Shown: positions 57,797 through 64,000 of the stretch, piece after piece
Layout of the letters: each line of letters starts with the position of its first letter
Numbering within the stretch: the stretch's first letter is position 1
NCBI RefSeq assembly: GCF_900258515.1
Contig: NZ_LT984884.1
Location: 2,973,696 to 3,037,695, forward strand
DNA from: Lentibacillus sp. Marseille-P4043
Lineage (GTDB): Bacteria; Bacillota; Bacilli; Bacillales; Amphibacillaceae
Direction of reading: 5' to 3'
DNA: 64,000 nucleotides
Notes under the pieces: generated by a model
What the model was told of the DNA's origin: nothing
Databases searched by the model: none
The model's input: only the letters and a program-made list of their open reading frames with translations
Program-made: the position numbers and the translations under genes

Positions 57797-58216
57797 CTAT
57801 TGTAAAATTTTACTGATTGTGTAAACATCTGTAATTTTACCTTCTGACATCTTTTCATTTAACTTTAACTTGATGACATCTTCTAAAGAACCAAGCCCAC
57901 TTTTAAAGTCCTCTTCTTCCATTTTTGCTAATTCTTTTATGAGAATATTTTTCAACTGAAATTCCCGTTTTCCTACTTCCTCTTTTGCCTTTTTGCTATC
58001 GGTAATAATTTGGAATTGGATACGGACAAAGCTACCATCTTCTAAATCAGTGGTAATTTCCGATGTTTGATAGGAATATTCAACCATGTCATCTAAAGTT
58101 TGCGCACTGCTGTTGTTTTCGTCATCTTTTACATTTAACACAACGATTAATGCTGCGACACCTGCAATTAACAAGATACTCAGAGTTGCTATCATCGTTT
58201 TAGCCAACTTATTCAT
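57797..58216 (-). CDS. fliL: Flagellar basal body-associated protein FliL
   Basis: This is a membrane protein of 139 residues linked to the stator. One N-terminal membrane segment (TMIATLSILLIAGVAALIVV) precedes an extracytoplasmic FliL domain (DGSFVRIQFQIITDSKKAKE; REFQLKNILIKELAKM). The ATG after AGGTGAAGC was chosen; a GTG three codons upstream lies in the site. It overlaps the swrD stop by eight bases. Confidence 0.94.
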   Translation of the reverse strand: MNKLAKTMIATLSILLIAGVAALIVVLNVKDDENNSSAQTLDDMVEYSYQTSEITTDLEDGSFVRIQFQIITDSKKAKEEVGKREFQLKNILIKELAKMEEEDFKSGLGSLEDVIKLKLNEKMSEGKITDVYTISKILQ

Positions 58217-58427
58217 TAGCTTCACCTGCCTCTTTTAACACGCGTTGAACCCCAATGTCCCGGTAATAATAGGTTACTAAATCTACTACCTTTGCCTCTG
58301 ATTCTTTTACAACTAATTTCTTGCCATTTAATAATGTAATTGTTGTATCCGGATGGGATTGGATTTGTTCAATCATGCATGCATTCAACGTAAATGTTTC
58401 ATCGTTTAATCGTGTCAGTTGAATCAT
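58209..58427 (-). CDS. swrD: FlbD-family protein SwrD (YlzI)
   Basis: This is a small protein of 72 residues, beginning IQLTRLNDETFTLNACMIEQ, with the central DTTITLLNGKKLVVKES block of the FlbD family. In B. subtilis SwrD raises flagellar torque for swarming. The ATG has no Shine-Dalgarno sequence within the usual distance. A hairpin fills the space between a GGGGG run and the start codon (see that feature). A start further downstream would remove conserved residues. Confidence 0.9.
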   Translation of the reverse strand: MIQLTRLNDETFTLNACMIEQIQSHPDTTITLLNGKKLVVKESEAKVVDLVTYYYRDIGVQRVLKEAGEANE

Positions 58428-58470
58428 GTTATGGTGGGGGCTAGCTTCTTAAGCAGCACCCCCTACCCCC
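58428..58470 (-). promoter_or_regulatory. Hairpin between a Shine-Dalgarno-like run and the swrD start
   Basis: On the minus strand AATAAGGGGGTA is followed by a stem-loop (58463 to 58436: GGGG, GC and GCTT pairing with AAGC, GC and CCCC around a 3-base loop) and then ACCATAAC-ATG. Linear spacing from the first GGGGG to ATG is 38 bases. If the hairpin forms, it is about 10 bases. The AAGGGGG type of site is used by other genes here (fliY, ymfC, swrB). A second pairing, in which the first GGGGG joins the stem, would hide the site. Confidence 0.5.
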
Positions 58471-58474
58471 TTAT

Positions 58475-59431
58475 TTATCGTTTTAGATTTACTAATTCTT
58501 GTAAAATTTCATCTGATGTTGTAATAATTCTCGTATTTGCCTGGAACCCACGTTGGGCTGTGATCATCTCCGTGAATTCTTCAGACAAGTCAACATTGGA
58601 CATTTCAAGAGCACCGCTGACAATGGAAGCTACACCGTCTGATTCCGGTAAAGCCAAACCATTGTATCCTGCATTTTCTGTATTTAAGAAAAGATTGCTA
58701 CCGTCTTTTTGTAAACCTGCTTGATTGGAAAAATTAGCTAAAGCAACTCGTCCAGCAACTTCTGTATTTCCATTAGCGTCTATATAATTTACAATCCCAT
58801 TTGTTTGTACACTAAAGCTTTGTGCAGTGTCGGGTATGTTGATAGGCTTATATAAATAAGTTACATCTGTATCATCAACCGTATTTCCAGTGGGTTCGCC
58901 TGCTGAATCCAGCAAATTCCCGTCTTTATCAACCGTATATTGAGTGGCTGGATCTGTGCTTTGATCTTCAACAATTGGGTTCCCGTCATCATCAACATCA
59001 TAAGCTATTAAGTACAACCCCTGAGGATTAACAACATCCCCCTCTTCGTCTAAATAAAAGTTTCCCGCTCTTGTGTAAGACACATTTGTTTCTTCTAGCG
59101 TTTCCCCAATATCACTCGCAACAACAAACATCCCGTCACCTTCTAAAGCAAAATCTAGAGGATTATTCGTAGTTTGACGGAAACCCTGTGTATGAATGTT
59201 ATCAATCGTACCCAACTGCGATCCTAGCCCAACCTGTTTAGCATTTACACCACCGCGTGTGTCTGTTGCACCTTGCGCACCTGATGTCATCTGACTCATC
59301 ATATCCTGAAATGTAACACGACCTTTTTTGAAGCCTGACGTATTAACGTTGGCAATATTATTACCGATAACATCTAATTTTGTTTGAAAACCTTTCATTC
59401 CTGAAATACCTGCATACATGGAACGTAGCAT
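58475..59431 (-). CDS. flgE: Flagellar hook protein FlgE (formerly called FlgG in Bacillus)
   Basis: This is the structural subunit of the hook, 318 residues. The N-terminal rod/hook signature is SMYAGISGMKGFQTKLDVIG then NNIANVNTSGFKKGRV. The middle is variable, with several Asp-rich loops (AYDVDDDGNPIVEDQ). The C-terminal domain has SGALEMSNVDLSEEFTEMI and TAQRGFQANTRIITTSDEIL. The ATG follows AAGGGGAG. Position after flgD and the export chaperone genes supports hook rather than rod function. Confidence 0.95.
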   Translation of the reverse strand: MLRSMYAGISGMKGFQTKLDVIGNNIANVNTSGFKKGRVTFQDMMSQMTSGAQGATDTRGGVNAKQVGLGSQLGTIDNIHTQGFRQTTNNPLDFALEGDGMFVVASDIGETLEETNVSYTRAGNFYLDEEGDVVNPQGLYLIAYDVDDDGNPIVEDQSTDPATQYTVDKDGNLLDSAGEPTGNTVDDTDVTYLYKPINIPDTAQSFSVQTNGIVNYIDANGNTEVAGRVALANFSNQAGLQKDGSNLFLNTENAGYNGLALPESDGVASIVSGALEMSNVDLSEEFTEMITAQRGFQANTRIITTSDEILQELVNLKR

Positions 59432-59514
59432 ATAATTTCTCCCCTTTTTTGGTTTTTATCATTTTGGCTGTATCGATCATTCAACAGTCATTTGGCTTCC
59501 CATAAGGGTCCAGC

Positions 59515-59886
59515 CTATTCATTAATTAAAATCGTACCGTTAATGTTTGTAAAAATTTTGCTTGTTGCTTCATCCCGATTCATTGCCGTAACGACTGTAT
59601 TATTTTTTGTACTGACCAGTAATGCAGCATCTTTTGTTAGAACTAGTGAGTCGGTGACACCTTTTTGTTTTGCCTCAGCCATTTTAGTTGTTATTTGTTG
59701 CCACTCGTTTTCGTGAATGGTTATATTACGTTCGTTCAGACGTTCTTTTGCATGTTTGCTTACTTTCACCTGAACATCCGATAATATATCTTTAAAGTTG
59801 GCTGAAGAGCTTTGCTTTGTTACTGGCCTGTTTACGGTCGGAAATAAAGGCTTATTTACTTGTGTTTGATGGATGCGATGATCCAT
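59515..59886 (-). CDS. Flagellar operon protein of the TIGR02530 type
   Basis: This is a protein of 123 residues that lies between flgD and the hook gene. The ATG follows GAAGGAAG; a GTG three codons earlier lies within the site. The core reads VSKHAKERLNERNITIHENE, then KGVTDSLVLTKDAALLVSTK and NNTVVTAMNR. I recognise this as the flagellar operon protein family TIGR02530, found between flgD and the hook gene in many Firmicutes. Its function is unknown; the place suggests hook or cap assembly. Confidence 0.82.
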   Translation of the reverse strand: MDHRIHQTQVNKPLFPTVNRPVTKQSSSANFKDILSDVQVKVSKHAKERLNERNITIHENEWQQITTKMAEAKQKGVTDSLVLTKDAALLVSTKNNTVVTAMNRDEATSKIFTNINGTILINE

Positions 59887-59887
59887 G

Positions 59888-60391
59888 TTATTCACTTCCT
59901 TCAGATGGTTCAGGACCTGCTACTTTTTCTTCAGTATTGTCCGTATCAACCTCTGCTTCTGGATCGCTCACTTGTAAGATAGAATCTGCGTATATTTTCT
60001 CACCATTTTCCAGCTCCAGAATAGCCCATCCGTCTTGTTGACTGACTGCAGCTACTTTACTTGTTTCTACGTCAAGCTTTTCACCTGTTTCTTGATCATA
60101 GGCTTGATACGAAACCTCTTTCCCAATCATATGACTATACTTAACTACTGGCGATTCCATTTGATTTTGCACAAGTTTATCAATGGAATTCGTCATGTTC
60201 ATCATCTGCTCTAGCGATGAAAAAGTGGCCATTTGTGAAATAAATTCACGGTCATCCATTGGGTTGGTTGGGTCCTGATTTTGTAATTGCGTCATTAAAA
60301 TTTTCATGAATTCGTCTTTCCCAAGATCTGGACTTGGTGTTCTAGCATCAGGTTGATTGTGTAAATACAACGATGGATCAATTTTCGTCAC
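59888..60391 (-). CDS. flgD: Hook-cap scaffolding protein FlgD
   Basis: This protein caps the growing hook and is then discarded. It is 167 residues from the GTG after AGGTGAGG. The conserved N-terminal part is LGKDEFMKILMTQLQNQDPT then NPMDDREFISQMATFSSLEQ. A short FlgD Ig-like region follows (HMIGKEVSYQAYDQETGEKL). The last ~30 residues are acidic (PEAEVDTDNTEEK). It starts 10 bp downstream of the fliK stop. Confidence 0.94.
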   Translation of the reverse strand: MTKIDPSLYLHNQPDARTPSPDLGKDEFMKILMTQLQNQDPTNPMDDREFISQMATFSSLEQMMNMTNSIDKLVQNQMESPVVKYSHMIGKEVSYQAYDQETGEKLDVETSKVAAVSQQDGWAILELENGEKIYADSILQVSDPEAEVDTDNTEEKVAGPEPSEGSE

Positions 60392-60400
60392 ATTCCTCAC

Positions 60401-61864
60401 CTACACTTTCTCATTCATTAATACTTCTTGGAATTGCGTTTCAAAATCATTCTGCTCTTGTCCACTTGAATCTTCGTCATTTGAATGCTGTGCTTGTCCC
60501 TGGTCTTGTTCTTGATCATTCATCGATTGATTCTCTTGTTCACCTTGAAAGTTTTGCGCCTGGTTCGTGCTCAAATCCTGTTTTTCAATTACAACTTGCT
60601 GTGGCGAAAACATGTGTTTCAGTTGATGCATGTTGGACTCCAGCATATCTTTGGCTGCTTGTGATGTTACCATGATTTTCACAGTCATTTCCCCATTGAT
60701 TTGGGTTAATTTAACCATCATCTCGCCAAGATTATCTGGCTTTAAGGCAATTGATAATTGTGATGTCCCATTATTCATTGAGAAAAATTTGCTTGTTTTC
60801 ATTACTTTTTGAAACTGTTCAATCAATTGTTGATCAACTGTTTGGGAACCTTGATTCTGATTCATATAGATAACATATTGTTCGACTTTTGACATTGGCA
60901 TAGATGAAGCCGTCATGTGTTGTGATTGTGATGGGGCCTTATCAACCTGTGTTTGATCATTCAACACTTTCTGTAATAACTTTGCCACATCATTACTGGT
61001 TACTTTTGCATTGGTGTTATATTGCTGATTGGTAACAAACTGGTTGCGCTTTTGATAAAACTGAACCAATTCGCGCCACATTGCTTGTTCTTTTGTTCCA
61101 CTGGTACCTTTTCCAGATACGAGTGTATCAAGTGCAGCTTTGTCTCCCGGTAGCTTTTTTGCCAATGATGTCCATTGTTCCAATAATTTCAATAGAGCGG
61201 AAGCATCGGTTTTCGAAATAGATTCACCGCTTGTTACGTGTCCTAAAACTTCTTTCGCTTGTTTGAAAATGGCTGCTAATTGTTGCTCAATAGTGCCATC
61301 ATTTACTGCAACTGCCATCTGGATATTCATAAGTTCAGGGTTAATAGTCAAACTTTCCGTATGATCTTGTTCGTTTGCAGTTTGACCAAGTAATTTTTCA
61401 AGCTTATTGATTATCTTTCCTAATGCATCAATACCACTCAAACCTTGAATATCGGCCGAGTCTAATATGTTCTCTGATAACTGCTCACCAATTCCGGGTA
61501 AGTCCTTAAGTAGTGCTGTCAAATCTTCTATGTTCAGCACACCTTCTTTTTGTTTCTCAAGCCCTTGCACTTTTGATGATTGATTAAGCACAGCTAGTAA
61601 ATCTGCTATGTTTAACTGTTCCTTTTCTTTACCTTCTGAATCCATCATTTTCAATGAACCATTAAGCAATGCTAGTAAATCCGCAATGTTTAGTTGATCA
61701 TTATCCTTCTGCTTTGATCCTTGCATCTTTGGTGATACAGAAGATTGTTCATTGGTTAAAAGCCCTTGAAAAACAGATGATTTATCAGACTTATTCCCCG
61801 TGTTTTTTGGCCCTATATTTCCTGCTTGTGTCACTTGCTGCGAAATCATTCCGATCGCGTTCAC
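60401..61864 (-). CDS. fliK: Hook-length control protein FliK
   Basis: This is the secreted ruler that measures hook length and triggers the FlhB switch. It is 487 residues from the GTG after AAAGGAGGTG. The N-terminal half is low in conservation and contains a three-fold repeat. The C-terminal Flg_hook domain has LSIALKPDNLGEMMVKLTQI then NGEMTVKIMVTSQAAKDMLE. The tail is rich in Gln, Asp and Asn. Weak similarity outside the C-terminal domain is normal for the family, so position between ylxF and flgD is part of the evidence. Confidence 0.92.
   Translation of the reverse strand: MNAIGMISQQVTQAGNIGPKNTGNKSDKSSVFQGLLTNEQSSVSPKMQGSKQKDNDQLNIADLLALLNGSLKMMDSEGKEKEQLNIADLLAVLNQSSKVQGLEKQKEGVLNIEDLTALLKDLPGIGEQLSENILDSADIQGLSGIDALGKIINKLEKLLGQTANEQDHTESLTINPELMNIQMAVAVNDGTIEQQLAAIFKQAKEVLGHVTSGESISKTDASALLKLLEQWTSLAKKLPGDKAALDTLVSGKGTSGTKEQAMWRELVQFYQKRNQFVTNQQYNTNAKVTSNDVAKLLQKVLNDQTQVDKAPSQSQHMTASSMPMSKVEQYVIYMNQNQGSQTVDQQLIEQFQKVMKTSKFFSMNNGTSQLSIALKPDNLGEMMVKLTQINGEMTVKIMVTSQAAKDMLESNMHQLKHMFSPQQVVIEKQDLSTNQAQNFQGEQENQSMNDQEQDQGQAQHSNDEDSSGQEQNDFETQFQEVLMNEKV
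61463..61696 (-). repeat. Three 26-residue tandem repeats within fliK
   Basis: The protein reads QLNIADLLALLN..., QLNIADLLAVLN... and VLNIEDLTALLK... at a spacing of 26 residues (78 bases). The first 12 residues of each unit are conserved (LNIxDLxAxL) and the rest is charged and variable. The DNA repeats are visible too (GCTAGTAAATC-GC-ATGTTTA-type blocks on the plus strand), so the duplication is fairly recent. Confidence 0.85.
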
Positions 61865-61895
61865 GATTCTCACCTCCTTTCAAGTTTCTCTGCCA

Positions 61896-62510
61896 CTAAT
61901 TACTATTAACAAACAGTTTTGTTAATTTGGCAGCTAATTTGGGATCCATTTCTGCAAAAATTTCACCGCGAACTTTATTTGGTACTTCTTTTAAGATAGA
62001 AATCGCTAAATCGTTGTCCATGTTTTGAAAAATCAATGCAGCCTGTTCACGATCCATATCTTTGAATGATGAGGACATTGTTTTAACCGTATCTTGTTCC
62101 TCATCTTTGTTTTCACTTTCTGCCGTATTGGCTTCATCAGGCGTTGTCCGATTTTCAAGTTTGGTAATTTCTTGCTCCATTTGATCAATTGTTGCCTCAA
62201 GATCAGTTACATTTTGGTTTAATTGGTCAATTTCTTCATTCTTATTTTTGATAGTAGTTTTCATTTTTTCTTCCGTTTGTTGAACATTTTTTTCTTCATC
62301 GGTCGAAATCAACGACGATACCACTGGGATGTCATTTCCAGTCTTTTTAACCCAGTCAATGACATTTACCCCTGCTACGGAAAAAATAATAATCGCTAGT
62401 GTAATCGCAACAATGATTGGAATAACAATTGCAAAGAAGAACCATAAAATCGGATTTGTTTTTGTCTTATGTTCTGATTGTGCCTTTGATTTTTTTGATT
62501 GATTTGCCAT
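61896..62510 (-). CDS. ylxF: YlxF, MotE-like flagellar operon protein
   Basis: This is a protein of 204 residues with a basic N-terminus, one membrane segment (residues ~20-48), a long coiled coil (~85-125, NEEIDQLNQNVTDLEATIDQ) and a C-terminal MgtE_N/MotE-like domain (SSFKDMDREQAALIFQNMDN; AAKLTKLFVN). The ATG follows GGGTGAC. It lies between fliJ and fliK as B. subtilis ylxF does. A MotE-like role as a chaperone for stator or hook proteins is inferred from the domain. Confidence 0.88.
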   Translation of the reverse strand: MANQSKKSKAQSEHKTKTNPILWFFFAIVIPIIVAITLAIIIFSVAGVNVIDWVKKTGNDIPVVSSLISTDEEKNVQQTEEKMKTTIKNKNEEIDQLNQNVTDLEATIDQMEQEITKLENRTTPDEANTAESENKDEEQDTVKTMSSSFKDMDREQAALIFQNMDNDLAISILKEVPNKVRGEIFAEMDPKLAAKLTKLFVNSN

Positions 62511-62515
62511 ACCTG

Positions 62516-62962
62516 TCACCCATTTTTCCTGCTTAAAAACTGCTGGATAGATATTTCGTCCATTGACTGCTTTTCTTGCTTAAGGATAATTTCCGCTTGT
62601 TCCTTTTGCCTTAGTTCGATGATTTTTTCAAACTTTTTTACTTCCACATGTGCACTCGTTAACTTCTCTTGTTTCGTTTCCATTTCTCTTCTTGCCTGCT
62701 GAACGGAATGTTGTAAGGTAACAATTTGTTTGTTTAATATTTCAATATATCTTACTTGCTCCTTTAATTGATCAATCGGAGTAGTTTGCTGAAGATAACT
62801 TTCATATGATTCTTCAGCCGCTTCCTTTTTTCGCAACAGTGTATATAGTTTCGTGGCAATTTTTTCAAAAAGTTCCATGGAATTACGATATGCTTTATGT
62901 GCGTCATTTTTTTCCTGCTCTCGAACATGCAGAATTTTAGATAAAGCCATAGTTTCTGCCAT
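62516..62962 (-). CDS. fliJ: Flagellar export chaperone FliJ
   Basis: This is a helical coiled-coil protein of 148 residues that links the FliI ATPase ring to FlhA. Nearly the whole sequence is alpha-helical and charged (LSKILHVREQEKNDAHKAYR; EVKKFEKIIELRQKEQAEII). The ATG 9 bases after GGAGG was chosen; a later ATG (MALSKIL) is possible. It overlaps the fliI stop by one base. Confidence 0.93.
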   Translation of the reverse strand: MAETMALSKILHVREQEKNDAHKAYRNSMELFEKIATKLYTLLRKKEAAEESYESYLQQTTPIDQLKEQVRYIEILNKQIVTLQHSVQQARREMETKQEKLTSAHVEVKKFEKIIELRQKEQAEIILKQEKQSMDEISIQQFLSRKNG

Positions 62963-64000
62963 CAATCAGCACCTCCATTAAGCAGCTTTTGCATTTGTTT
63001 AATCGAATCATCGAGTGTGATATACTCAAAAATCGCCTGCTTTAAAAAGCGTTGTATTTTTGGATAATAGGCGATAGCTTTATCAATTTCATGGTCTGTT
63101 CCCCGCTTATATGCACCGATTTGAATGAGTTCACTATTTTCTTCATATTTCGCCATTAGCGAGCGCAATTCTTGAGCAGCTTCTAAATGTTCTTTATTTG
63201 CTATTTGATTCATTACACGACTAATCGATTTTAACGTATTAATGGCAGGAAATTGACCTTGCTCAGCTAACTTTCGATCTAATACAAAATGCCCGTCCAA
63301 AATACCACGAACAGTGTCAGCAATCGGTTCGTTCATGTCATCCCCATCAACTAGCACGGTATAAAACGCAGTAATTGTTCCTTTACTACTTGTCCCTGTC
63401 CGTTCTAACAATTTTGGCAACGTAGCAAATACAGATGGTGTATATCCTTTCGTTGTTGGTGGTTCACCAGTCGCAAGACCCACTTCCCTTTGAGCCATCG
63501 CCACCCTTGTCACCGAATCCATCATCAAATTTACCTGAAAACCTAAATCACGAAAATATTCACTAATTGCTGTTGCTGTATATGCACCTTTAATCCGCAT
63601 TAGAGCTGGTTGATCAGAAGTTGCAACAACGACAATCGATTTTTTCAATCCTTCGTCACCTAGATCATTCTCAATAAATTCTCTAACTTCTCGACCACGT
63701 TCACCGATAAGGGCAATCACATTTATATCTGCTCCACTGTTCCTAGCAATCATACCTAGCAATGTACTTTTACCCACACCACTTCCCGCAAAAATCCCAA
63801 TTCGCTGTCCCTTACCAACTGTTAACAAGGAGTCAATCGCCTTCACACCAACTTGAATTGGTTCATCAATCGGCGGTCGGGATAACGGATTTGGTGGAGA
63901 TTGCTCGGTTAGATAGTTTGTTAATCCTTTTGGCAATTTTGTATTGTCTAAACTTCTACCTAGTGAATCTACTACTTTACCAATCAGACCACGGCCAACT
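62962..64000 (-). CDS. fliI: Flagellar export ATPase FliI, cut by the right edge
   Basis: The last ~345 codons of the ATPase that energises flagellar export; the start lies outside the window. The visible part begins VGRGLIGKVVDSLGRSLD, which is inside the gene, so no start codon should be placed here. It has Walker A (FAGSGVGKSTLLG), Walker B region (VNLMMDSVTRVAMAQREVG), the family signature ATLPKLLERTG and TVLVDGDDMNEPIAD. The C-terminal helical domain runs to LQKLLNGG-type end. It is similar to F1-ATPase beta subunits but clearly of the type III export type. Confidence 0.97.
   Translation of the reverse strand, partial: VGRGLIGKVVDSLGRSLDNTKLPKGLTNYLTEQSPPNPLSRPPIDEPIQVGVKAIDSLLTVGKGQRIGIFAGSGVGKSTLLGMIARNSGADINVIALIGERGREVREFIENDLGDEGLKKSIVVVATSDQPALMRIKGAYTATAISEYFRDLGFQVNLMMDSVTRVAMAQREVGLATGEPPTTKGYTPSVFATLPKLLERTGTSSKGTITAFYTVLVDGDDMNEPIADTVRGILDGHFVLDRKLAEQGQFPAINTLKSISRVMNQIANKEHLEAAQELRSLMAKYEENSELIQIGAYKRGTDHEIDKAIAYYPKIQRFLKQAIFEYITLDDSIKQMQKLLNGGAD

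Noticed and set aside
63937..64000. Start of fliI placed at 63936
   Set aside because: The bases upstream continue in frame with family sequence (VGRGLIGKVVDSLG), so the gene extends past the right edge and this is not its start.
1..64000. CRISPR arrays, tRNA or rRNA genes, transposases, phage genes, toxin-antitoxin or defence systems
   Set aside because: No regularly spaced direct repeats, cloverleaf sequences, DDE/serine-recombinase proteins or other signature proteins were found. The window is almost all collinear core chromosome.

Overview
The window is about 64 kb of low-GC, spore-forming, flagellated Firmicute chromosome. Gene content and order follow the Bacillus subtilis spoVF-dapA-spoIIIE region, the pnp-rpsO-infB-nusA-polC region, the rasP-cdsA-uppS-frr-pyrH-tsf-rpsB region and the fla/che operon. 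It is most like an Oceanobacillus/Virgibacillus-type member of the Bacillaceae; the genus cannot be fixed from the sequence alone. Every gene I can support is on the minus strand, so transcription runs from base 64000 towards base 1. Ribosome binding sites are strong (AGGAGG or AAGGGGG types), and several genes start with GTG or TTG.

Layout, in the direction of transcription: (1) 64000-39215, a fla/che operon from fliI (cut by the right edge) through the hook, C-ring, export-gate and chemotaxis genes to sigD, then a FapA-like gene, a small unstudied protein and swrB. (2) 39174-28142, translation and envelope genes rpsB, tsf, pyrH, frr, uppS, cdsA, rasP and polC. The genes dxr and proS, which lie in this block in B. 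subtilis, are absent here. (3) 27707-17913, rimP-nusA-rnpM(ylxR)-ylxQ-infB-ylxP-rbfA-truB-ribC-rpsO-pnp. (4) 17192-8623, ylxY, mlpA, ymxH, the dipicolinate synthase genes dpaA-dpaB behind a clear SigK-type promoter, then asd-dapG-dapA, tepA and ylzJ. (5) 8489-1, spoIIIE/ftsK, a GntR-type regulator, a purine-nucleoside ABC importer (binding lipoprotein, ATPase, two permeases) and the first 50 codons of a YmfF-like M16 peptidase homologue.

The genes fall into working groups. The fla/che operon encodes most of a motor with its hook-length control, type III export gate and CheA/W/B/C/D/Y signalling, plus the sigma factor SigD for late flagellar genes. The asd-dapG-dapA products feed dihydrodipicolinate to lysine and cell wall and, during sporulation, to DpaAB for spore dipicolinic acid. 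SpoIIIE pumps DNA into the forespore. The central block makes and matures ribosomes and controls transcription elongation and RNA decay.

The main unexplained structure is a repeat family. Two ~490-500 bp composite elements (17344-17833 and 44004-44501) are each a large nested inverted repeat: outer ~18-bp arms enclose two inward-facing GC-rich palindromic units. One sits between pnp and ylxY. The other splits the chemotaxis operon between cheA and cheW. A deleted, single-unit relative with 10-bp perfect ends lies upstream of rimP. Other points of interest are a hairpin that may loop out the spacer between a Shine-Dalgarno sequence and the swrD start, a conserved but unstudied small flagellar-locus protein, 26-residue repeats in FliK, and a YlxY whose catalytic aspartate is missing. 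I found no tRNA, rRNA, CRISPR array, transposase, prophage or defence system, and no convincing undescribed multi-gene system.
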